Assembly: GCA_012727815.1 (NCBI GenBank)
Contig: JAAYGI010000016.1
Span: 1 to 32,764 of the forward strand
Direction of reading: 5' to 3'
From: Erysipelothrix sp.
Lineage (GTDB): Bacteria > Bacillota_I > Bacilli_A > Erysipelotrichales > Erysipelotrichaceae
DNA: 32,764 bases
In this document: in pieces, positions 25,593 through 32,764 of the stretch
How positions within the stretch are numbered: the first letter of the stretch is position 1
Layout of the letters: each line of letters starts with the position of its first letter
Position numbers and translations under genes: made by a program
Notes under the pieces: generated by a model
Database searches by the model: none
Told to the model about the DNA's origin: nothing
The model's input: the letters and a program-made list of their open reading frames with translations, nothing else

Positions 25593-26702
25593 ATGCCACT
25601 AAATTTTTTATCACTAAGAACACTCATTAGTGCGATCAATATATTAATTGATTTCTCTATTGTATGGATCTTAATATACTACACATTAAGGGTAGTTCGA
25701 AATAATTCAAGAACAGTACAAATTTTTAAGGGAGTTGTGCTTGTTGTTTTAGTACGCTTTATTGCATACTACTTAGGTTTAAAGGTTGTATTATCTTTAG
25801 CTGATTTCTTAATACAGTACGGTGTACTTGTATTTGTAATTATATTCCAACAAGAAATCAGAGGACTTTTAGAACGCTTAGGAAAAACAACTGTATTCTC
25901 CTCACTTCATAGTCTTTCAGGAAATGAAAGAGAAAGACTTATTAATGAACTTGTAAAAGCAAGTGTCAGTTTATCAGAGCAAAAAATAGGTGCAATTATT
26001 ACACTGGAGCAAGGACACTCATTGGCAGACTTTATTAAAACAGGAACACCAATTAATTCCACAGTAACAGCAGACTTATTGACATCTATATTTGTAACAA
26101 CTACACCACTTCATGATGGTGCGGTAATTATTCAGGGAAACAGTATTGCTTGTGCATCTGCATATTTCCCAACGACATCCCTAGATTTACCAACACGTTT
26201 TGGTGCACGTCACCGTGCAGCAATTGGAGTAAGTGAAATTACAGACTCTATTACAATTGTTATATCTGAGGAAACAGGAACAATCTCTGTTGCTGAAAAT
26301 GGTAAGTTGACCGAAAATGATGGCAACAGTCTACGTGATTATTTGAATGTTTTAATTCAAAATACTGAAACTGAAATCAGTAATAAAGTTGAATTAAAAA
26401 CAACTAAGAAAGTTAACTTAAAAAGATTCAACATGGATCCTTTAAACATCGAGAAAGTCGACGAAGAAGATATTAACCCATTAACATCTTTCTTTAGAAA
26501 AGATAAGACTTCAGATAAAAAATCTAAAGGTAAGAACGCTGTGACACAAGAAGAAAAACAAGATGCCCCAGTAAGGTTATTCAAAAAATTAAAAGAATCA
26601 CCAAAAACAGATGAAGATGCTGCAGATTTAGAATCCCTAAAGAGCGCAACATCTCGAAAAAAAGAACCATCCATTGGAAATGGAGGTAGTGAAGATGAAT
26701 AA
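25593..26702 (+). CDS. cdaA: Membrane diadenylate cyclase CdaA (c-di-AMP synthase) with long C-terminal tail
   Basis: CdaA makes c-di-AMP from two ATP; this nucleotide controls potassium and cell-wall homeostasis. Three transmembrane helices (about 12-32, 47-62 and 70-88) are followed by the DAC domain with the catalytic DGA (175-177) and RHR (206-208). The family usually ends near residue 270. This protein has 369 residues, with a charged, Lys/Glu/Ser-rich tail of about 100 residues that looks disordered. AGGAGG lies five bases before the ATG. The gene overlaps cdaR by eight bases and heads a six-gene run. Confidence 0.95.
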   Translation: MPLNFLSLRTLISAINILIDFSIVWILIYYTLRVVRNNSRTVQIFKGVVLVVLVRFIAYYLGLKVVLSLADFLIQYGVLVFVIIFQQEIRGLLERLGKTTVFSSLHSLSGNERERLINELVKASVSLSEQKIGAIITLEQGHSLADFIKTGTPINSTVTADLLTSIFVTTTPLHDGAVIIQGNSIACASAYFPTTSLDLPTRFGARHRAAIGVSEITDSITIVISEETGTISVAENGKLTENDGNSLRDYLNVLIQNTETEISNKVELKTTKKVNLKRFNMDPLNIEKVDEEDINPLTSFFRKDKTSDKKSKGKNAVTQEEKQDAPVRLFKKLKESPKTDEDAADLESLKSATSRKKEPSIGNGGSEDE

Positions 26703-28065
26703 AAAAGATAACAAAGAACAAAAAGAATTAAGAGACAAGAAAAGAACTCAAGATAAACAAGACCTAGCAGAACGTGTTGCACAGCAAAAAGAAAAATGGA
26801 CAACACGCTATGATCTTATAGGTGGTTACTTTAAACAAGCATTCAGATGGTTTAGTGCTTGGTTTGATAGAATCGTATTCAATCCTAAATATGCACGTGT
26901 TGTAGCATTCTCATTTGCGATACTTGTATACCTAACATTCTCAGCAGAAAGTGTTGATACTGTAGTACAGGCTAAGTCATTGTCGAATGTACAAGTTAAC
27001 GCAATCTACAATAGAGAGATGTACGAAGTTTCAGGTATTGAAAGTACTGTAGGGGTAGATGTATTGGGTGATTATTCAGATATCATCGTAGTAGAACCCG
27101 AAGAAATTACGGTTGAACTGGATCTAAGAACACTTGGAGAAGGAACTCACCAAGTTGATTATGTTCCTGTGGGTGTTTCAAGTCGTGTTAAGGCTAAGGT
27201 AGTACCAGCATCAGCACGTGTAACAATCCGCATTAAAGAAACTAAAACAATGGCACTATCATATGAATTTATCAATCAAGATAAATTGGCAGACCAATAT
27301 GTATTGGGAGAAGTAACATTAGATTCAAGAGATGTAACAATATCAGCTTCTAAAGAAACACTTGATGAAATTGCATTTGTTAAGGCACTGATTGATGTTG
27401 GTGGAAAAACAAGTACATTTGATCAAGAAGCAACCATTGTTGCATATAACCAAAATGGTGAAAAACTTGAAAACGCAGACGTTATACCACGTGTAGTAAA
27501 TGCAAAAGTAGAAGTATCTTCACCAAATAAAACAGTTCCAATCTATGCAAGATTCGAAGGTGAAATACCTGATAATAAAGCAGTCGCATCAATTGTAATG
27601 GACCACGAAGCCATCACAATTTACGGACAGCAATCAGTATTGGATGCAATTGATGAGATTACGGTATATATACCGGCATCGACATTATCCTCTGGAAAAC
27701 TAACACACAACATATCATTACCAACAGGTGTTAAACACGGTAGTGTTTCAAAAGTAAGTGTTGATGTGAAACTAGATGATATGGTAACTAAAGAGTTCCC
27801 GAACGTTGAAATAGTGTATCGTGGAAATATCCATGGATATAAGATTAAAGCGGCAAATGAAGCAGACTTTACAACATCACTCATAGTAAAAGGAACTCAA
27901 GCTAATTTAGATAAGTTTGATCCAAGTGATGTAATTGTATATGTAAACATGAGAGATATTCAAATTGGAAATGGACAAGACTTAACACTCTATATTGATG
28001 AACAATTACCACTTCTTGATATTAAATCAACCAAGTCATCAATTAAAGTAGATGTTATAGAATAG
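26695..28065 (+). CDS. cdaR: CdaR (YbbR-domain) regulator of CdaA
   Basis: CdaR is the extracytoplasmic partner that modulates CdaA. The start at 26695 (GGAGG eight bases upstream) gives 456 residues; the track start at 26674 lies in the ribosome site. A very charged cytoplasmic segment (about 1-60, KKDNKEQKELRDKKRTQDKQD) precedes the single helix (about 66-84), followed by YbbR repeats rich in beta structure. Bacillus CdaR has only a few residues before its helix, so the N-terminal extension is unusual. The gene ends at TAG, which also supplies part of the ribosome site of glmM. Confidence 0.92.
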   Translation: MNKKDNKEQKELRDKKRTQDKQDLAERVAQQKEKWTTRYDLIGGYFKQAFRWFSAWFDRIVFNPKYARVVAFSFAILVYLTFSAESVDTVVQAKSLSNVQVNAIYNREMYEVSGIESTVGVDVLGDYSDIIVVEPEEITVELDLRTLGEGTHQVDYVPVGVSSRVKAKVVPASARVTIRIKETKTMALSYEFINQDKLADQYVLGEVTLDSRDVTISASKETLDEIAFVKALIDVGGKTSTFDQEATIVAYNQNGEKLENADVIPRVVNAKVEVSSPNKTVPIYARFEGEIPDNKAVASIVMDHEAITIYGQQSVLDAIDEITVYIPASTLSSGKLTHNISLPTGVKHGSVSKVSVDVKLDDMVTKEFPNVEIVYRGNIHGYKIKAANEADFTTSLIVKGTQANLDKFDPSDVIVYVNMRDIQIGNGQDLTLYIDEQLPLLDIKSTKSSIKVDVIE

Positions 28066-28075
28066 GAGAATTATT

Positions 28076-29386
28076 ATCAAATACTTTGGTACAGACGGCA
28101 TTCGGGGGAAAGCCAACGAAATTTTAACACCTAAGCTTGCGCTTATGGTGGGTGAATATTTGGGACATACCCTAAAAAATGAAAAACTTGTAATTGGGAA
28201 AGACCCAAGACAATCGTCAGATATGCTAGAACATGCATTAGCAGCCGGTGCAGCCTCACAAGGTGCACAGGTATACTTAGCAGGTACCGTAGCAACACCA
28301 GCCTTAGCATACATTCTAAAGGAGAATGGATTCAGTGCAGGTGTTATGATATCAGCAAGCCACAACCCTTATGTGGATAATGGATTAAAAGTTTTTAGTT
28401 CAGAAGGATTTAAAATACCAGCTGATTTAGAGGATGATATAGAACGCTATATCAAAGGTGAAATTAAACTTAATAGACCAGATCATATTGGAAATATTCA
28501 CTACTACTCAGACGGAATAGAGCACTATATTAAGCATTTAGAAGATTCTATGACACATAGACTTGATGGTCTTAAAGTTGTGTTAGACCTAGCGAATGGT
28601 TCATCTGTAACTTCAGCTAAAAGATTGTTTGAAGGATTTGGAGCAAATGTTATTCTAATGAATGACACTCCAAATGGTACTAATATTAACCACAATGGTG
28701 GTTCAACACATATGGACTATATTGCGAAAGCAGTTGTAGAACACAAAGCAGACATGGGTTTTGCATTTGATGGAGATGCAGACAGATGTCTTGCAGTTGA
28801 TGAATTAGGAAATATTATTGATGGTGATAAAATTCTATACATACTTGGAAAAGATATGTTAGCAACAAATCATTTAGATAAAAATACTGTTGTATCAACA
28901 GTTATGGCAAATCTTGGATTTTTAAAATCCATGAAGAAGCTTGGAATTAATGTAATTCAAACAGATGTAGGCGACAAAAATGTTGTTGCTGAAATGATGG
29001 AAAACGACTATGTACTGGGTGGAGAACAATCAGGACATATCGTCTTAAAAGAATATGCAACAACAGGAGATGGGGTACTCACTGCAATTAAAATGGCAGA
29101 GATTATTGCAAAAAACAAAACGACAATGCACACTATATCAAATGAATGTATGACATTTCCTCAAGTACTGATAAATGTCAAAGTCAAAGATAAAAATGTC
29201 ATCATGTCAAATAGATTATTACAAGATAAAATTAAAAAGATTGCAGATAGCTTGGAGGATGAAGGAAGAATCCTTGTAAGACCTTCAGGTACTGAAAATC
29301 TACTAAGAGTTATGGTTGAAGCAAAAACCCAAGAAGTATGTCAAAAACTTGCTGATGAAGTTGTAAATCTTATTGTAAAACTATAA
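28076..29386 (+). CDS. glmM: Phosphoglucosamine mutase GlmM with non-canonical start codon
   Basis: GlmM turns glucosamine-6-P into glucosamine-1-P for UDP-GlcNAc and peptidoglycan. Motifs: the phosphoserine loop ISASHNP (Ser about 95), AFDGDADRC (metal), GGEQSGH and RPSGTENLLR (phosphate binding). The track starts at ATG 28145, but the conserved N-terminus KYFGTDGIRGKAN is encoded upstream in the same frame. Between the in-frame TAG at 28058 and 28145 there is no ATG, GTG or TTG. AGGAGA at 28064-28069 is six bases before ATC 28076, which sits where the family Met precedes KYFGTDG; ATT at 28073 or 28070 are alternatives. I use ATC, giving 436 residues. Confidence 0.88.
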   Translation: MKYFGTDGIRGKANEILTPKLALMVGEYLGHTLKNEKLVIGKDPRQSSDMLEHALAAGAASQGAQVYLAGTVATPALAYILKENGFSAGVMISASHNPYVDNGLKVFSSEGFKIPADLEDDIERYIKGEIKLNRPDHIGNIHYYSDGIEHYIKHLEDSMTHRLDGLKVVLDLANGSSVTSAKRLFEGFGANVILMNDTPNGTNINHNGGSTHMDYIAKAVVEHKADMGFAFDGDADRCLAVDELGNIIDGDKILYILGKDMLATNHLDKNTVVSTVMANLGFLKSMKKLGINVIQTDVGDKNVVAEMMENDYVLGGEQSGHIVLKEYATTGDGVLTAIKMAEIIAKNKTTMHTISNECMTFPQVLINVKVKDKNVIMSNRLLQDKIKKIADSLEDEGRILVRPSGTENLLRVMVEAKTQEVCQKLADEVVNLIVKL

Positions 29387-29397
29387 GGAGTGATTAT

Positions 29398-30054
29398 ATG
29401 AAATATGTTGTGAATGTTGTAGAAGATGAAAAGGACTTAAATGAACTTGTTAAAAGTTATTTAGAACAAGCTGGTTATGAGGTCCGATCATACCTAACTT
29501 ATGAAGAAGCCAATGCGCATATTCAAGATGATGATGTACATTTATGGATATTAGATATCATGTTAGATGACAAAAGTGGCTTTGATTTAATTGAGAGAAT
29601 CCGCTCATATTCAAAAACAACACCTGTTATTTTTATGTCAGCACGTGATAAAGAGTTCGATAGAATTATTGGACTTGAAAAAGGGAGTGATGATTACATC
29701 ACAAAACCTTTCTCACCAAAAGAGTTAGTGTTACGTGTCAATAATATCATTAAAAGAGTTTATAAATACGACGTTCAAATTGAAGTTGATGGCTATACAA
29801 TTGATGAAAAACAAAGAAAAGCAATCAGTGACAATGAAGAGCTGGAACTTACAACAAAAGAATTCGATTTACTGATGATGTTTGTTAAAAATAGAGGCAT
29901 TGCTTTTACACGTGAACAAATACTTGTTCATGTATGGGAGACAAATTACTTTGGATCAGATCGTGTTGTAGATGATACATTACGTAGACTTCGAAGAAAA
30001 ATGCCTAAATTGAATATTCAAACAATCTACGGATTTGGATACAGACTCGGATGA
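29398..30054 (+). CDS. cssR: OmpR-family response regulator, CssR-like
   Basis: A 218-residue regulator. The receiver domain (1-115) has the acidic pair VEDE, phospho-acceptor D53 in HLWILDIML, and K103 in TKPF. The winged-helix domain (about 125-218) contains the recognition part DRVVDDTLRRLRRKMP and ends IQTIYGFGYR. The segments HLWILDIML, VIFMSARD, RVVDDTLRRLRRKMP and TIYGFGYR closely resemble Bacillus CssR, which senses secretion and heat stress at the membrane. AAGGAG precedes the ATG. It overlaps the kinase gene by ATGA. Orthology is probable rather than proven; targets such as HtrA-type proteases are not in this window. Confidence 0.85.
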   Translation: MKYVVNVVEDEKDLNELVKSYLEQAGYEVRSYLTYEEANAHIQDDDVHLWILDIMLDDKSGFDLIERIRSYSKTTPVIFMSARDKEFDRIIGLEKGSDDYITKPFSPKELVLRVNNIIKRVYKYDVQIEVDGYTIDEKQRKAISDNEELELTTKEFDLLMMFVKNRGIAFTREQILVHVWETNYFGSDRVVDDTLRRLRRKMPKLNIQTIYGFGYRLG

Positions 30055-31373
30055 AACACATTAAGAACTTTATTAAAAGAATGCCATTGACGCAACAACT
30101 CTTATTTATGGTTGTATCAATCTCAATGTTTTTAATATCGTTCTTTTTTGGTTTTATGGCATTGAGTGTTGATACATTTGTTGAAAATCAGATGTTCAAT
30201 ATTATACATGACACACAAGAAGGCGTTATTGAAAATTACTTACTTGGGAAAACTGGTCCCAGTCTTTTTGGCTCCGATGTATCAGATATGGTTCATATCA
30301 TTTATGTAAAGGATTCGATTCCTTTGATTTCTACCAATACAAATATTGAAGATACATTTCCAGGAATCTATAAGATGATAGAAGAAGAGTTGAGTAAATT
30401 TGAAGGCGATAGATTGGATAAAAGGATAGAGAAATCTGGTCTAATATCATTCAAAAATATCAATGAATCCTCAGAAATAGTTACAATAATGCCAATTGAA
30501 TACCACAATGAATTCAAAACAGCATTATTAAATACATTTGTATATATAATTGTAATGGTGATATCTGCTGTATTCATATTTATGCTTTATTGGGTAGGAA
30601 CGATAATCCATCCTCTAAATCAAATTAAAGAATACATAGAAAAAAGAAATGAACACAATCCAGGTACTTTAAAGATTGATCGAGAAGATGAAATTGGAGA
30701 TCTTGCAAGAGTTTTATTAAAGATGGAAGAAGAACTTGAATTTCAACAAGCTCAAAAAGAAGAGATGTTACAAAATATCTCACACGATTTAAAAACACCT
30801 GTAGCGACAATTAAATCATACAGTGAAGCAATTAAAGATGGTATATATCCTTATGAGACACTAGAGAAAAGTGTTGATGTTATCATTGAACATGCTGAAA
30901 GATTAGAGAAGAAGATATATAATCTATTAATGTTAAACAGAATGGATTATATGACCCACGAAGAAATAGATGTAAATGAAGTAATACATATGGAGCCCAT
31001 TGTGAACCAAGTAATACTATCATCTAAACAAATACGTCCGGAAATCGAAATCATATTTGAATGTGATGGCGATCATTTCCAAGGGCAAGAAGAACCATGG
31101 CGTGTTGTAATAGAGAATCTATTAGATAACGCACTTCGATATAGTAAAACGAAAGTTGTTATTGAAATGAAAGACAACTATGTATCAATCTATAATGATG
31201 GAGAAAAAGTTTCTCAAAAAAGAATCGATGCATTCTTTCAACCCTATGAAATGGGTGACAAAGGCCAATTTGGTCTTGGACTTGCTATTGTACATCGTGT
31301 AGTAACAAACTATAAATATACAATAGAAGCTTCAAACCAAGAAGAAGGCGTAATTTTCGTTATATCGAAATAA
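30051..31373 (+). CDS. cssS: Sensor histidine kinase, CssS-like
   Basis: 440 residues: helix 1 (about 18-40), an extracytoplasmic sensor of about 120 residues, helix 2 (about 160-184), HAMP, then the dimerisation domain with NISHDLKTPVATIKSYSEAIKDG (phospho-acceptor H245). The ATP-binding domain follows with NLLDNALRYS (N box), YNDGEKV (G1) and GQFGLGLAI (G2). The H-box region and following EHAERLEKKIYNLL resemble CssS. It is translated through ATGA overlap with the response regulator. The G1 box is less typical than DNGPGI, as also happens in this kinase group. It probably senses envelope stress; the signal is inferred from the family. Confidence 0.85.
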   Translation: MKHIKNFIKRMPLTQQLLFMVVSISMFLISFFFGFMALSVDTFVENQMFNIIHDTQEGVIENYLLGKTGPSLFGSDVSDMVHIIYVKDSIPLISTNTNIEDTFPGIYKMIEEELSKFEGDRLDKRIEKSGLISFKNINESSEIVTIMPIEYHNEFKTALLNTFVYIIVMVISAVFIFMLYWVGTIIHPLNQIKEYIEKRNEHNPGTLKIDREDEIGDLARVLLKMEEELEFQQAQKEEMLQNISHDLKTPVATIKSYSEAIKDGIYPYETLEKSVDVIIEHAERLEKKIYNLLMLNRMDYMTHEEIDVNEVIHMEPIVNQVILSSKQIRPEIEIIFECDGDHFQGQEEPWRVVIENLLDNALRYSKTKVVIEMKDNYVSIYNDGEKVSQKRIDAFFQPYEMGDKGQFGLGLAIVHRVVTNYKYTIEASNQEEGVIFVISK

Positions 31374-31384
31374 GGAGATTATTT

Positions 31385-32113
31385 ATGTTAAATGTTAAAG
31401 ATGAAAGAGTTGCGGTACTGATAGACTCAGACAATGTATCTCATAAAAATATAAAAGGAATACTTGGAGAGATTGTTAATTATGGTACTCCAACTATAAA
31501 AAGAATTTATGGAGACTGGACAACACAACAAGCTTCAGGATGGAAATCTGTCCTATTAGAACATGCATTAACCCCAATACAACAGTATTCTTATACTGTA
31601 GGGAAAAACTCAACTGACTCAGCAATGATCATTGATGCAATGGATATTCTATATCAAGATAATATTGATAGATTCTGTATTGTTTCTAGTGATAGTGACT
31701 TTACACGTCTTGCAATCAGACTTAGAGAAGCAGGAAGATATGTTATTGGTATTGGTGAGCGTAAGACACCCAATGCATTTATAGCAGCATGTGATAAGTT
31801 TATATACACAGATATTATTACACTTGTGGAGACTGAAGGACTTCATGGTGATAAATCTGGTGTTGATATAAAATCACGTAAGATACTAACAGCAATGATT
31901 AAGGAAAGTATCAATGCTAAAGCGGATGATAATGGTTATGTATACATGGGTGATTTAGGAAACCACTTGATGACAAAATATCCAGACTTTGACCCTAGAA
32001 GTTACGGTTTCTATCAACTAACCCCACTTCTAAAAGCTTTAAATCAATTTGATATTGATGAAAGAAAAACACCCAATAGTAATGCAAAATTGGTGTTTAT
32101 CAGAAATAAATAA
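31385..32113 (+). CDS. NYN-domain (PIN-like) protein with C-terminal OST-HTH/LOTUS-type domain
   Basis: 242 residues. The N-terminal NYN domain (about 1-150), a PIN-fold nuclease-like module, has conserved acidic residues in AVLIDSDNV (D14, D16), STDSAMIIDAMD and VSSDSDFTRLA, the expected metal-binding set. The C-terminal part (about 165-242, ILTAMIKESINAKADDNGYVYMGDLGNHL...YGFYQLTPLLKAL) looks like an OST-HTH/LOTUS RNA-binding domain. A role as RNase or RNA-binding factor is inferred from the family; no substrate is known here. AAGGAG precedes the ATG, 11 bases after cssS, so it is the last gene of the cdaA run. Confidence 0.88.
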   Translation: MLNVKDERVAVLIDSDNVSHKNIKGILGEIVNYGTPTIKRIYGDWTTQQASGWKSVLLEHALTPIQQYSYTVGKNSTDSAMIIDAMDILYQDNIDRFCIVSSDSDFTRLAIRLREAGRYVIGIGERKTPNAFIAACDKFIYTDIITLVETEGLHGDKSGVDIKSRKILTAMIKESINAKADDNGYVYMGDLGNHLMTKYPDFDPRSYGFYQLTPLLKALNQFDIDERKTPNSNAKLVFIRNK

Positions 32114-32131
32114 TTTATATATGTAGCAAGT

Positions 32132-32185
32132 AAAAAGAGTCTTGTGTCATTGAAGATAACTTCATATGACATAAAACTCTTTTTT
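32132..32185 (+). terminator. Terminator of the cdaA-NYN operon
   Basis: Nested pairing: AAAAAGAGT with ACTCTTTTT outside, TGTCAT with ATGACA, and TGAAG-ATAA-CTTCA at the tip, then a T-run. It may also act on the convergent minus-strand gene. The track ORF 32144-32371 overlaps it and is not a gene. Confidence 0.7.
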
Positions 32186-32196
32186 ATATTAAGATT

Positions 32197-32534
32197 TTAT
32201 GCTATTTTTTTATTTAATAGACTAATTAGTAGCTTGAAAGAATCAAGATGTGTTGCAACATATCCATTGGTATATTTCTCTCGTCGCACCATGTATGTTA
32301 TCTGCTGGCATAAGGTATCTATATCAACATCATCTGTTGTAGCAAAGATAAATTCTCCACTGATAGTGTAATCTAAATTATTGAAAGAAGAGCTTTTCCA
32401 AAAAGAGAAGAAGTCTGACTTTTCTTTTGTGTATATATATATCTTCTGTAAATATCCTTATTATTTTTTAAAGTTTTAATGGTATCTGAACGTAAATAAG
32501 TGTCGAATATCTTTATAATATCTGTTTCACTCAT
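32197..32534 (-). pseudogene. Small unknown protein gene, frame broken at a TA repeat
   Basis: On the minus strand an ATG at 32534 with GAGGGA upstream opens a frame (MSETDIIKIFDTYLRSDTIK) that reads well as far as KDIYRRYIY. It then becomes junk and stops at 32373. Starting at the (TA) run, another frame continues as convincing protein: TKEKSDFFSFWKSSSFNN, ISGEFIFATTDDVDIDTL, and on to LLISLLNKKIA and TAA at 32197. Removing one TA unit joins both halves into 111 residues. I do not recognise the protein; it looks soluble. It could be a pseudogene, a phase-variable gene, or a sequencing or assembly error. The gene points toward the NYN gene. Confidence 0.55.
32432..32442. repeat. (TA)5.5 dinucleotide run at the frame break
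   Basis: Eleven bases of alternating TA lie within the small minus-strand gene, exactly where its reading frame changes. Loss of one unit restores the frame. Confidence 0.7.
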
Positions 32535-32764
32535 GATATCCCTCGTTTCACTGTACATACTTTTTGTATCATTCTTAGGTGAGGATATGAATTGTTTTCT
32601 TAGCTTCTTATCTAATATCCAATATTTACAGGATATTTATATCTTTATTTGATAGTGATTATATTTATATTGAATGTTTTATCGCTTAGATATCCACATT
32701 TCTCAAAAACTTTTAAATATTATATTCAAATATCGGATAAGAAACTTAAAATACTAAATCTCAA
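32535..32764. other. AT-rich stretch without a recognised gene
   Basis: The 230 bases to the window end hold no supported ORF on either strand. They contain several GATATCC/AATATCC-like words and small inverted repeats. They should include the promoter of the minus-strand small gene, but I cannot place it with confidence. Confidence 0.5.

Noticed and set aside
32144-32371. Plus-strand 75-residue ORF at the window end
   Set aside because: It overlaps a terminator and is antisense to the convincing second half of the minus-strand small gene.

Overview
This window reads as ordinary chromosome of a low-GC Gram-positive bacterium (Bacillota). The genes are AT-rich, TGG encodes Trp and TGA is a stop, so this is not the Mollicutes code 4. 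Gene families and neighbourhoods are Firmicutes-like: CssR/CssS, CdaA-CdaR-GlmM, secG-rnr-smpB, YrrN/YrrO-type U32 proteins, YuiD and NrdD/NrdG. An Erysipelotrichia-type or Mollicutes-adjacent lineage is my guess, not something the sequence proves. No tRNA, rRNA, tmRNA, CRISPR array or prophage was seen.

Layout. (1) 1-606: 3' part of an aldose-1-epimerase-family gene whose 5' end is out of frame. (2) 757-5654: typA, tgt and queA (translation GTPase, queuosine), then two small unknown membrane proteins. (3) 5733-10137: trhP1-trhP2-SpoU methyltransferase-nadE, a tightly coupled tRNA-modification/NAD operon. (4) 10141-10374: remnant of an IS3-family element. (5) Minus strand 10476-11189: YuiD-like protein and a NifU-type scaffold, divergent from (6) 11265-12905: a fusion of a GSP13/YugI-type S1 protein with glucose-6-phosphate isomerase. 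(7) Minus strand 13088-15966: anaerobic ribonucleotide reductase NrdD/NrdG, divergent from a small XRE regulator, with strong palindromes between them. (8) secG, rnr and smpB (secretion, RNA decay, trans-translation). (9) lemA and a DUF2207 membrane protein. (10) A heterodimeric ABC exporter. (11) 25593-32113: a compact six-gene run cdaA-cdaR-glmM-cssR-cssS-NYN linking c-di-AMP, cell-wall precursor synthesis, envelope stress sensing and an RNase-like protein. (12) A convergent minus-strand small gene broken at a TA dinucleotide repeat.

The strongest anomalies are these. The S1-Pgi fusion still carries an internal Shine-Dalgarno and ATG for Pgi. The glmM reading frame contains the conserved N-terminus but has no ATG, GTG or TTG there, implying an AUC or AUU start. 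The NAD synthetase glutaminase domain seems to have lost its catalytic Cys. A SpoU-like protein with altered motifs 2 and 3 sits in the TrhP operon. The terminal small gene would be restored by removing one TA unit. I did not find an obviously new multi-gene defence or mobile system. Promoters repeatedly use an extended -10 (TGNTATAAT) with short leaders.
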